A stretch of 64,000 nt of DNA from a bacterium (GTDB lineage Bacteria; Bacteroidota; Ignavibacteria; Kapaibacteriales; UBA7675), in assembly GCA_030430495.1 (NCBI GenBank), contig JAUIKM010000001.1, forward strand, positions 62,001-126,000, in the 5' to 3' direction. The position numbers and the translations under genes were made by a program. Position 1 is the first letter of the stretch. Every line of letters begins with the position of its first letter. The notes under the pieces are model-generated. The model was not told the DNA's origin. It made no database searches and saw only the letters and a program-made list of their open reading frames with translations. Shown one piece after another: positions 8,665 through 16,533 of the stretch.

Positions 8665-9732
8665 ATGCAAGCCAAAGATCGGGTTCACTTTATCGATATC
8701 AGCCCCAGGTCCTGGGAACATCCGGCCGACAAAGCGGCGCTCGACGCTCTGCGCGCGGTGCCGGGCCTGGACCTCCTCATTCAAAAACTGTTCGGCGCGA
8801 CGACGGAACGCTCGCTGCGCCTGCTGCAACTCGCTTCGTCCGTGCGCGTCAGTGAGACGCAGTTTGCCGAGCTGCACACGATGTACCGCGAGGCCTGCCG
8901 GGTGCTCAACGTCGGCAAGATGCCCGAACTCTACGTGGCCAACAACCCCTTCCTGAACGCCTCCGCGATCGGTTTTGACCGGCCGTTCATTGTCCTGAAC
9001 TCCAGCACGGTGGAAGGGCTGAAACCCGACCAGCTCATGTTCATCCTGGGACACGAACTCGGGCACGTGCTGAGCGGACACGCGCTCTACAAAACGCTGC
9101 TGGCCGTGCTGATGCGCCTGCTGACCTTCGCCGTCTACGTGCCGCTCGGCGCCGCGCCGCTCATGGCGATTATCATGGCGCTGCTGGAATGGGACCGCAA
9201 GAGCGAACTGACGGCCGACCGCGCGGGACTGCTCGTGCTGCAGGACACGATGGGCGCTTATGGCTCGCAAATGCAACTGGCGGGCGGAACCGGCATCGAA
9301 AAGATGAATATCAACGAGTTTTTTGTCCAGGCCGCCGAGTACGAAGCCGGTGAGAACATCGTCGACAGCCTGTATAAAATGATCAACCTCGCATTCACCA
9401 CGCATCCGTTCCCCGTGCTGCGCGTCGTCGAGCTCAAAAAGTGGGTCGACAGCGGCATGTACGCCGGCATCCTCAACGGCGAGTACAAACGCCGCGGCGG
9501 CGAAGACAAGCAGGGCAGCGTCTTTGATTCCTTCCGCGAGGCCGGCAAACAGTACCGCGATGATTTTGCGTCGTCCGCCGATCCGCTCATGAAAATCTTT
9601 GCAGGTGCGGCCGATGCGGCCGAAGGCGCCGCCGACCGCGGCCGCGAATTCTTTGAGTCGCTCTTCAAAAACCGCCGTTCCAACGGCGCGGCGGAAGGCG
9701 GAGACAACTCGGGTTCGTCCGAAAAGTCGTAA
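8665..9732 (+). CDS. M48-family zinc metalloprotease
   Basis: 355 residues. The zinc-binding motif 'HELGH' lies at 130-134, followed by 'SGHALYKTLL', a hydrophobic hairpin (about 143-173) and the downstream glutamate motif 'KSELTADRAGL' (Glu181, Asp185), the order expected for M48 (HtpX/Ste24-like) peptidases. 'TTHPFPVLRVVEL' later in the chain is the usual family substrate-site region. The last 80 residues are hydrophilic, alanine/glycine-rich and low in complexity. There is no N-terminal signal; the internal hydrophobic hairpin suggests membrane association, with a role in membrane-protein quality control as for HtpX (inference). The ATG lacks a clear Shine-Dalgarno sequence, as often in Bacteroidota. 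It is probably first in an operon with the next two genes (46-bp and 20-bp gaps). Confidence 0.9.
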   Translation: MQAKDRVHFIDISPRSWEHPADKAALDALRAVPGLDLLIQKLFGATTERSLRLLQLASSVRVSETQFAELHTMYREACRVLNVGKMPELYVANNPFLNASAIGFDRPFIVLNSSTVEGLKPDQLMFILGHELGHVLSGHALYKTLLAVLMRLLTFAVYVPLGAAPLMAIIMALLEWDRKSELTADRAGLLVLQDTMGAYGSQMQLAGGTGIEKMNINEFFVQAAEYEAGENIVDSLYKMINLAFTTHPFPVLRVVELKKWVDSGMYAGILNGEYKRRGGEDKQGSVFDSFREAGKQYRDDFASSADPLMKIFAGAADAAEGAADRGREFFESLFKNRRSNGAAEGGDNSGSSEKS

Positions 9733-9778
9733 TTTGCGGGTCTTTGGATGTCAGTTCAACCATCTGGAAACCCTCAGC

Positions 9779-10705
9779 TTGTCGTATCAGACTACCGCGG
9801 CTCTGCTCGCAGGCCTGCTCGTTCTGAGCGCCTGCGCCGCCGATGATGCGCCGCCCATGCAAACGCCCTGGGCGCCGGATCCGGCCGACAAAGAATCCGT
9901 TCAGCTGTTTGCGCCGGGGCTGGTCAGCACCGACGCGAACGAAACCGCCATCGCCTTCAGCGTCACCAACGACACCTGTGTGTTTGTGCGCGACGGCCGG
10001 CTGCGCCTGATGCGCCTGATCAACAAGTATTGGAGCGGCGACGAGGCTTTGCCGGTGGACGACGGGTTCGAGTATCGTTCGCCGGCGTTCGGGCCGGACG
10101 GCGCGTTGTATTTCAGCTCCAATCTGACCGACTCGCTGAACACCGCGGCGACGGACTACGACATCTTCCGCATGCGCCCACAGGCCGAAGGCTGGAGCGC
10201 GCCGCAACGCCTCGCTGAAATCAACAGTTCCGCCGATGAAGACTCGCCCTCGCTCGACGAGCAGGGCTCGATGTATTTTACCTCCAACCGTCCCGACAAA
10301 CTCGAATCCGCCAGAGGCGATTTTAACGTCTTCCGCGCCCAGTTCATCGGCGATCGATTTCTGCTTCCGCTCAAACTGGGCAATGTGATCAACACCTCCG
10401 CCGACGAAGTCAGCGTTTATATCGCCGCAACGGGCCGCGCCATGGTGCTTGAACGCGCGGATCCGGCCGCTTCCGACTCCGGCGATCTGTTCCTGATCGT
10501 CATGCGCAACGACGTCTGGAGCCAGGATGTGCCCGTCAGCGAGGCGGTCAATTCAAAGTACGGCGACGGCCGGCCGACGATGGGCGGACCGCTGCGCTGG
10601 ATGTATTTCAGCTCCGACCGCCCAACCGACGCGGCGGACGAGCACGCCGACGACAACATTTACGTCGTTGATTTTTTCACGTTTTCGGGCGTTCCACGCA
10701 AGTAA
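9779..10705 (+). CDS. PD40-repeat (TolB-like beta-propeller) lipoprotein
   Basis: About 308 residues if translation starts at the TTG at 9779. The frame is open further upstream into the protease gene, but only a start near here places the hydrophobic segment and lipobox ('AGLLVLSAC') at the N-terminus, and GGAAA lies about 10 bases before it. The absence of positive charges before the hydrophobic stretch leaves the exact start uncertain. After the lipid-modified cysteine come at least three WD40-like PD40 blades ('DGALYFSSNLTD', 'QGSMYFTSNRPDK', 'LRWMYFSSDRPTD') separated by segments such as 'DIFRMRPQAEGWSAPQRL'. The protein should be anchored in the outer or inner membrane and act as a protein- or ligand-binding propeller. 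Next to a membrane protease it may take part in envelope maintenance; this is inferred from context alone. Confidence 0.82.
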   Translation: MSYQTTAALLAGLLVLSACAADDAPPMQTPWAPDPADKESVQLFAPGLVSTDANETAIAFSVTNDTCVFVRDGRLRLMRLINKYWSGDEALPVDDGFEYRSPAFGPDGALYFSSNLTDSLNTAATDYDIFRMRPQAEGWSAPQRLAEINSSADEDSPSLDEQGSMYFTSNRPDKLESARGDFNVFRAQFIGDRFLLPLKLGNVINTSADEVSVYIAATGRAMVLERADPAASDSGDLFLIVMRNDVWSQDVPVSEAVNSKYGDGRPTMGGPLRWMYFSSDRPTDAADEHADDNIYVVDFFTFSGVPRK

Positions 10706-10725
10706 AATTCCAACCCGGACCAGGT

Positions 10726-11130
10726 ATGTCTGACACAAGCAGATCCACAAAGCAGATGCCGGTGGCGTTCCGTTGGCTGAGCGCCAACCGCCTCCACTCC
10801 TTTTATCCCTGGTACATCCTGCGCGACAAAGCCGAAATCGCGGCCATCCGTTCGAACTGGAGCAGCGATCCGCGGACGGCCACGTACCGACCGTTTGCAC
10901 GCCGCGACGACAACGCCGAGATCGCCGTATTTGTGGAGGACCCGACGACGGGCGACATCGGCGAACGGGTGTTGATCGTAGAGGCGCACTGGAACCGCGG
11001 CGACGCCGCAACGACCGCCGGACCGCGCGAATTTGGCGACCTCTGGACCTGGCTGCGCGACGCCGTCATTCCCGAAATGAGCGCCTGGGCGCAGGAAGAA
11101 CAGCTTGAAGTATTTGGCCGCGAACAATAA
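10726..11130 (+). CDS. Uncharacterised small protein (SMI1/KNR4-like flavour)
   Basis: 134 residues, starting 20 bp after the lipoprotein gene and therefore probably cotranscribed. No signal peptide or membrane segment is present, so it should be cytoplasmic. The pattern 'FYPWYILRDKAEI....W....TATYRPFARRDDNAEIAVF', a short beta-strand with 'VLIVEAHW', then an amphipathic C-terminal helix ('FGDLWTWLRDAVIPEM') recalls small bacterial proteins related to the SMI1/KNR4 (SUKH) fold. Those often act as immunity or house-keeping binding proteins, but the resemblance is by eye and weak. No toxin gene is adjacent. Function unknown. Confidence 0.7.
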   Translation: MSDTSRSTKQMPVAFRWLSANRLHSFYPWYILRDKAEIAAIRSNWSSDPRTATYRPFARRDDNAEIAVFVEDPTTGDIGERVLIVEAHWNRGDAATTAGPREFGDLWTWLRDAVIPEMSAWAQEEQLEVFGREQ

Positions 11131-11191
11131 CTACAGCCTTCTGAGCAGCCCGACTCCACGTCCCTGCACCTGACCTGACCACCGACGCCTT

Positions 11192-11211
11192 GCCGCCAGG
11201 CCGGCGGCTTT
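11192..11211 (+). terminator. GC-rich hairpin after the protease operon, weak terminator candidate
   Basis: GCCGCC (11192-11197) pairs with GGCGGC (11203-11208) around a 5-nt loop, followed by only three T residues. It lies 60 bp after the last gene of the operon and just before repeat copy B. The position is right but the T tract is short. Confidence 0.4.
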
Positions 11212-11217
11212 CCAATT

Positions 11218-11360
11218 CTCTTGTTCGTCACCGGGACTGAAGTGTTGAGTCGCGCGCCGGTTTGAAACGGGGCTCGCCGGATTGAGACTGCTCCCGCGCT
11301 GACAAACAAGAGTAAAAAGCAAGCCGGAAAACCGACGGAAAGGAGGTGATCGGCGAAGCG
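11218..11360. repeat. Intergenic inverted-repeat element, copy B with conserved tail
   Basis: The arms CTCTTGTTCGTCA (11218-11230) and TGACAAACAAGAG (11300-11312) are complementary at 12 of 13 positions. The interior carries GAGACTG next to the right arm, as in copy A. The tail (11313-11360) contains AAAAAGCAAGCCGG and GGCGAAGCG, shared with copies C and D. Within the tail, AAAGGAGGTGATC (11339-11351) happens to be the complement of the canonical 16S rRNA 3' end, but no start codon follows at a usable distance. Confidence 0.75.
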
Positions 11361-11833
11361 CTTCAGAGCAGTTCAAGGTAGAAAAAGGGCGTTTGAAGGA
11401 CCTAAAATGCTTTTGTACGATAACAATGCTTTTATTTTTTGTAAATAATTGTACATTTAGGGCGATTCGCGCTGGTGGGGATCAGATAGCGCGCATAAAG
11501 TTTCGGCTCGTTGATTCGGAATCCAGGTGGATCCCTCGCCGAGGCAAGTCGGGTACAGACAGAAGTTGTTGGTAGTGTTCGACCGGAATCAGGAATTCGC
11601 AAACAGGCGCCTGCTGTACTTTTCTGGCACGGAGTAAACAGGCGTCAACTCATTCACAGTCCCGCGCATTGTTCGTGGCCGGGAATCAAAACATTCAGAT
11701 TAAGTTTTACCAGGTAAGTTAACCAGATGGCCTGTTTGGTGCCTTGCAAGCACGACCGGCCGCCGATTGCGTTGTCCGTACGGGATAGAGCATAGATCGC
11801 TGCTGATTCACTTAAACAGAGCGTGGACACAGA
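11361..11833. other. Leader region of the two-component operon
   Basis: About 470 bp without a supported gene. An AT-rich island at about 11402-11460, unlike the GC-rich surroundings, is the likeliest promoter or regulator-binding region for the downstream response regulator and kinase, although I cannot fix -33/-7 boxes. Short frames at 11393-11575 and 11511-11717 lack coding character. Confidence 0.4.
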
Positions 11834-13081
11834 ATGACAGAAAAAATCTTGTTGGTGGATGACGAGCCGAACGTGCTGTCAGCTTATGTGCGCGCATATC
11901 GGCGCGAATTTGATATCGAAACGGCGCTGGGCGGGCAGGCGGCGCTCGACCTGTTTGAGCAGGGTAATCGTTATGCCGTGGTTGTGAGCGATTTGAAAAT
12001 GCCGGACGTCAACGGCGTGCGGGTGCTGTCTGAGGCGCGATCAATTTCCCGCAATACCGTCAGGATTCTGTTAACAGGCCAGGCCGACCTGAATGAAATT
12101 GTGGCTGTCATCAACGAGGGCCACATTTTCCGTTTTCTGACCAAACCCTGCTCGGGCGAGGTGTTTGAGACGGCTCTGCGCGACGGCCTGGCGCAGTATC
12201 AACTGCTGGAAAGCGAGCGCGTCCTGCTTGAAAAGACGCTGCGCGGTTCGGTGTCGCTGCTGATGGAAATCCTCTCGATTTCGCACCCGCACATCTTCAA
12301 CCGATCTATGCGGCTGCGTGGTCTGGCGCGGGCGGTGGCGCAGCGGCTCAACTTCGGCCGCATCTGGGAAGTAGACGTCGCGATGCTGTTTTCGCAGATG
12401 GGCTGCATGCTGCTCTCGCCGGAAATCGTCGAGAAAGTCAACAGCGGCGCGCCGCTGACGGAAGACGAACTGGCGATGTACTACGAAAACCTCGAGAACG
12501 GCAGCCGCCTGGTCGGCAAAATTCCCCGGCTGCGCCCCGTAGCCAAAGCAATCGAATACCAGAACAAAAACTACGACGGCAGCGGACCGCCGGAAAAATC
12601 GAAAGTATCCGGCAACTCGATTCCGTTTCCCTCGCGCGTGATCAAGGTCATCAACGATTACGACAAACTGCTGACGCGCCTTTCGCCGGTCAAAGCGCTG
12701 ACTTTTTTGCGCAACAGCCGCGGCAAGTACGACCCGCTCGTGCTTTCGGCCCTGGCGGCGGAACTGAAAGATCTGGGCGATAAGATTGTCGACAAGACCA
12801 TCCAGATCCGCGAGTTGCAGGTGGATATGATTCTGGCGGAGGACATTACGACCATCCAGGGCGTTGTGGTGGTGCCAAAAAACACGCTGGTGACGGAAGT
12901 CCTGCGCCTGCGCCTGCTCGAAGCGGCAACCAGGTCGTTGTTGTCGGAGCCGATTACCGTGAAAATTCGTTTGGCCGCACATGCCGCGGAGGAAGGCGCT
13001 CCGGTCGATCCCGACCCGCAGCCGGCGGTGGCGGCAGCTGTGGCGACGGTGGAAGAACAGTCGGAAGAGACAAGCGCCTGA
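11834..13081 (+). CDS. Response regulator with degenerate HD-GYP output domain
   Basis: 415 residues. The receiver domain (1-120) is intact: acidic pocket 'DDE' at 9-11, phospho-acceptor Asp53 in 'VVSDLKMPDVNG', Thr81 in 'LLTGQ' and Lys104 in 'FLTKPC'. An RpfG-like HD-GYP region follows (about 125-340), but its signature is eroded. Where active enzymes have 'LHDIGK' this protein has 'LFSQMGCM', the later 'HHE..DGSGYP' reads 'YQNKNYDGSGPP', and so the catalytic His-Asp pair and most metal ligands are missing. Cyclic-di-GMP hydrolysis is therefore unlikely and a binding or dimerisation role more plausible. A C-terminal domain ('LAEDITTIQGVVVVPKNTLVT') matches the usual extension of such regulators, then an Ala/Glu-rich tail. 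The partner is the histidine kinase 70 bp downstream. Confidence 0.9.
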   Translation: MTEKILLVDDEPNVLSAYVRAYRREFDIETALGGQAALDLFEQGNRYAVVVSDLKMPDVNGVRVLSEARSISRNTVRILLTGQADLNEIVAVINEGHIFRFLTKPCSGEVFETALRDGLAQYQLLESERVLLEKTLRGSVSLLMEILSISHPHIFNRSMRLRGLARAVAQRLNFGRIWEVDVAMLFSQMGCMLLSPEIVEKVNSGAPLTEDELAMYYENLENGSRLVGKIPRLRPVAKAIEYQNKNYDGSGPPEKSKVSGNSIPFPSRVIKVINDYDKLLTRLSPVKALTFLRNSRGKYDPLVLSALAAELKDLGDKIVDKTIQIRELQVDMILAEDITTIQGVVVVPKNTLVTEVLRLRLLEAATRSLLSEPITVKIRLAAHAAEEGAPVDPDPQPAVAAAVATVEEQSEETSA

Positions 13082-13151
13082 GGCACGGGTGCGGAGCAAA
13101 AAGGGAAGACTCACAGATCACAGTTGTATTAAACAAAGCAGCGGGGGGGAC

Positions 13152-15593
13152 ATGAATCCTGCCGAAACCGGCGCCATAGTTGAGCGGCTGAACGATCCGT
13201 TGTTGCTGCTGGACGGCGACGGCAATATCCACTACGCCAACCCGGCGGCGCAGCGATTGTTAAGCCTGAACGGCGACGACCTTGCCGCCGCGCAGTTTGT
13301 CGACTGCCTGCATCCCGACGATGTCAGGGTGTTTAACAGCCAGTTTGGCCGCACGGCGGGCGGCGCACAGCGGTCGACGACAGTTGTGCTGCACATTCTG
13401 ACTTCGGACGGTGTTAACCGCGTGTACGACGCAACGATCAGCGAGTATTTTGACCACGATTCCAGCGCTGCCGTCATGGTCCTGCTGCACGACGTCACCG
13501 TGCGCCACAGCACGGAGAGCGCGCTGCGCGAAAACGTGCGTCTGGCCCAGTCCTTTCAGGACAATGCCGCGGCAGGCGTGTACCGCTCCAATGTGGAAGG
13601 CAAATTTCTCTATGCCAATCGCGAAATGGCTCGACTGCTCGACGTCGATTCACCCGAAGAACTGCTCAGCGAGCACCAGTCGACCGAATACTACTTTGAT
13701 CCGAAAGACCGCGTGCGCATGTTGCACCTGGCGCGCAGTCAGGATAAAATCGACGGCATGGAATTGCGCCTTAAAACGGCGAAGGGACGCCTGATCTGGG
13801 TGCGTTTAACGAGTAAAACAATCCGCAACAAGTTCGGCCGCGTTGAGTTTATCGAAGGTTTTGTGGTGGACGTCACCGAACAAAAACTGACGGAATCCGC
13901 ATTGCGCGTCAGCCGCGCGCGTTTTGCCGGCATACTGGAGATCGCCCAGGAGGCGATCATTTCGGTTAATGACAAGCACGAGATTATCATTTTTAACAAA
14001 GGCGCCGAACGGATGTTCGGTTATGCGGCGGACCAAGTCCTGGGGCGCACGTTTGAATTCCTGACGCCGCCGCGCTACCGCGGCGTTTACGATCGCTACG
14101 TCGATCAGCTGGTGCGCGCGGGACACAGCAGCCACGTGCTGTCCGTGCGCAGGCCAATTGGCGCGCTGCACAAAAACGGCCGTCAATTTCCCGTCAAGGC
14201 TTCGATTTCCGTGCTTACCATCGAAGGTGAAACAATCTACACAACGGTGCTGCGCGACCTGACCGAGATGGAGCGCACGGTCACCCAGAAGCAGATGTTT
14301 GAAGATCTCGTGCAGAACATGATTGTCGGCAGCTTTGTTTATCGCCTTGTCGATGCGCGCGACTCCTCGTCGCTCATGTTCCTTTCCGCCAACAAGTTTG
14401 CCGGGCGAATTCTCAACCTCAATCCGGACGAGATTATCGGCAAGAACATACTCGAAGTATTTCCGAATCTTAAAGATTCAATAATGCTGGAGACATTTGC
14501 ATCAGTGGTTCGGCAGCAACAGACGGTGGAACTCGGCGAGGTGGCGTACGAAGACGACCGGATCGGCTACGCAATGTATTTTGTGCGCGCGTTTCCGCTG
14601 CCGGGGCGCTGCGTGGGCGTGGCGTTTGAGGATATCACCGAGCGTAAACTGCTCGAAGGCTCGCTGGCCCAGTCACAGAAAATGGAATCGATCGGGCAGT
14701 TGGCGTCCGGCGTGGCGCACGAGATCAATACGCCGATTCAGTACATTTCGGACAACCTGGCTTTTCTGCAATCCGGTTTTAACGATTTGCTGCGCTACAC
14801 TGACGAACTTGGCGAACTGCTTAACAAGGTGAGCGGGTCGGACGGCGATTCCGAGGAAGTGAAGGAACTCAAAAAGGCGACGGATCTGAACTTTAACATG
14901 CTGGAAATCCCAACGGCGATAGAACAGTCGATGGAAGGCGCGCAGCGCGTTTCCCGCATCGTCGGCGCACTCAAGGAATTTGCGCATCCAGGCGGTCGTG
15001 AGAAGACATTCATCGATGTTAACCGGGCAATAGCCAGCACGATTTCCGTGACGCAGAACGAGTGGAAGTACGTCGCCGAGCTGGAGACGGACCTCGATGA
15101 ATCGCTGCCGACGGTGCCGGTGATTGCGGACGAGTTTAACCTGGCGGTGATGAACATTATAATTAACGCCGCGCACGCCATTGAGGAGGCGCAGCAGGGG
15201 CGGGCGGACAGTACGGGCAGCATTCGCATCAGCTCCCGTCTGGTCGGTTCTTCGGTTGAGGTGCGCATCGCCGACAACGGCACAGGCATACCGCCGCGCA
15301 ACCGCGACAAGATTTTTGATCCCTTTTTTACGACGAAAGAGGTCGGCAAAGGCACGGGGCAGGGGCTTTCGCTGGCCTACAAATCGATTGTAGAGCACCA
15401 CGGCGGTCAGTTAACATTTGAGACGGAGCTGGGGCGCGGCACGGAGTTTATTATCACGCTGCCGCTGGAGCGTTCTACCGGACCGGCGCAGCAGGACGAG
15501 GATGGCGAATCGGCCGTGGATGAGATAAGCGCCGCGTACGCGGCGGAATCACAGACTGAACACGTAGACGAGGGTGTTCGCGCAATCTCATGA
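13152..15593 (+). CDS. Multi-PAS sensor histidine kinase
   Basis: 813 residues from the ATG at 13152, which follows a GGGGGGG purine run; longer in-frame starts overlap the regulator gene and are rejected. Four PAS domains stand in series (about 5-120, 125-245, 250-375, 380-500; for example 'IVERLNDPLLLLDGDGNIHYANPAAQRLL' and 'IISVNDKHEIIIFNKGAERMFGY'). A dimerisation/phospho-acceptor domain carries His523 in 'ASGVAHEINTPIQY'. The ATPase domain has the N box ('NIIINAAHAI', Asn672), the G1 box ('IADNGTGIPP', Asp708), the F box 'FDPFFTTKEVGKGTG' and G2 'GQGLSLAYKSI'. There is no membrane segment, so it is a cytoplasmic sensor, presumably of redox state, a ligand or partner proteins. It is encoded with, and probably phosphorylates, the preceding regulator. 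The C-terminal tail is acidic and disordered. Confidence 0.93.
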   Translation: MNPAETGAIVERLNDPLLLLDGDGNIHYANPAAQRLLSLNGDDLAAAQFVDCLHPDDVRVFNSQFGRTAGGAQRSTTVVLHILTSDGVNRVYDATISEYFDHDSSAAVMVLLHDVTVRHSTESALRENVRLAQSFQDNAAAGVYRSNVEGKFLYANREMARLLDVDSPEELLSEHQSTEYYFDPKDRVRMLHLARSQDKIDGMELRLKTAKGRLIWVRLTSKTIRNKFGRVEFIEGFVVDVTEQKLTESALRVSRARFAGILEIAQEAIISVNDKHEIIIFNKGAERMFGYAADQVLGRTFEFLTPPRYRGVYDRYVDQLVRAGHSSHVLSVRRPIGALHKNGRQFPVKASISVLTIEGETIYTTVLRDLTEMERTVTQKQMFEDLVQNMIVGSFVYRLVDARDSSSLMFLSANKFAGRILNLNPDEIIGKNILEVFPNLKDSIMLETFASVVRQQQTVELGEVAYEDDRIGYAMYFVRAFPLPGRCVGVAFEDITERKLLEGSLAQSQKMESIGQLASGVAHEINTPIQYISDNLAFLQSGFNDLLRYTDELGELLNKVSGSDGDSEEVKELKKATDLNFNMLEIPTAIEQSMEGAQRVSRIVGALKEFAHPGGREKTFIDVNRAIASTISVTQNEWKYVAELETDLDESLPTVPVIADEFNLAVMNIIINAAHAIEEAQQGRADSTGSIRISSRLVGSSVEVRIADNGTGIPPRNRDKIFDPFFTTKEVGKGTGQGLSLAYKSIVEHHGGQLTFETELGRGTEFIITLPLERSTGPAQQDEDGESAVDEISAAYAAESQTEHVDEGVRAIS

Positions 15594-16533
15594 AGCCGGG
15601 AATGCGGCCTGTTTCCCTGCATGACCGCCTTGAGCTCATTGCATTCGCTCGGCTCGATGATGATGTTGTTTGTCGCGCAGCTTGCAGCGCCATGTCATCG
15701 AGACTGTCCCGAGCCTCTGAACGAGAATTCTCGAGGCTGTCGGAAGCGCATGAATATCCGCCGGAAGCCGGTTCACTGACGCTGCGCCGTCGTGTTGTCG
15801 GCGCAACCAACCATGCGCACAACCTGGAAATTCGCCGCGCCCGGGCGCGGACACCGACCGCTCGCTCTTTTCGATTGGCATTGTCACGGTACTTCAATGC
15901 ATGTTGTCGGCTCCGAACCACCAGGAAAGTTCGGCCTCTCCGCAGAAGAGAGTGGAGCAATCTGACCGATGCTAAAGTCATTCAGCCGGAATCCAGGAAA
16001 CAATTGGCACGAAATATTTGAGGATGCAATTGAGTGCCCGATGGCGGTAAAATCTGAATTTATACACAGGCTGTGACCAGGCTCTACACCTGCACAATAT
16101 CTGTACACCGGGCCTGTAGAACAGGCATGAATCAATGCCAATTTTTTGTATGGTCGTGGCAACGAGAATAGCACCAGATTGATTTATCTGTACAAGAGGT
16201 TGAATCACAACAGTGCGTCCGGAGCAGGATTACCGGCCGGCAGTTGGGTGAGCCCAGTGAACTTGACGCCTTCTCCACAAGCAAGAACCGCTAAGACAGC
16301 CAGCATACTGACATTTGATCCAAAGGGCAATGGGCAATCGGATCGCGGGTGGCGTCGGACACGTGGAACATTACACGAAATCGACAGCGCGACATGACCA
16401 TTCACCGTGAACAGGGCAAAATATGTATATTGGGGATTCGCGTGAACCTATCCACGCGGAGGTTGCCCCTATGGGCGACGGAGTGCCGGACTCCACCTAC
16501 GAAATGTCTGTTTAATGGAAACAACTGTTTACC
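15594..16533. other. Long intergenic region upstream of the giant gene
   Basis: About 940 bp. It contains the partial repeat E (15667-15740) and, further on, ordinary sequence in which I recognise no RNA or gene. A plus-strand frame at 15590-16021 overlaps the kinase stop and has the arginine-rich composition of non-coding GC-rich DNA. A somewhat AT-rich stretch with TATGTATATTG near 16424-16434, about 100 bp before the giant gene, is a possible promoter but was not matched to a defined consensus. Confidence 0.5.
15667..15740. repeat. Partial copy of the intergenic repeat (segment E) with palindrome
   Basis: TTGTTTGTCGCGCAG resembles the left arm of the family and is followed, as in copy A, by GAGACTGTCCCG. 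It continues into a local hairpin, AGCCTC (15712-15717) with GAGGCT (15733-15738), whose inside contains the palindrome CGAGAATTCTCG (15722-15733). The right arm of the family is not seen, so the copy is diverged or truncated. Confidence 0.5.

Noticed and set aside
11393-11717. Short plus-strand frames upstream of the response regulator
   Set aside because: They start in an AT-rich probable promoter region, have no ribosome-binding site and encode no recognisable peptide.
15590-16021. Plus-strand open frame of 143 codons overlapping the end of the kinase gene
   Set aside because: Arginine-rich composition, passes through the partial repeat E, no start signal.
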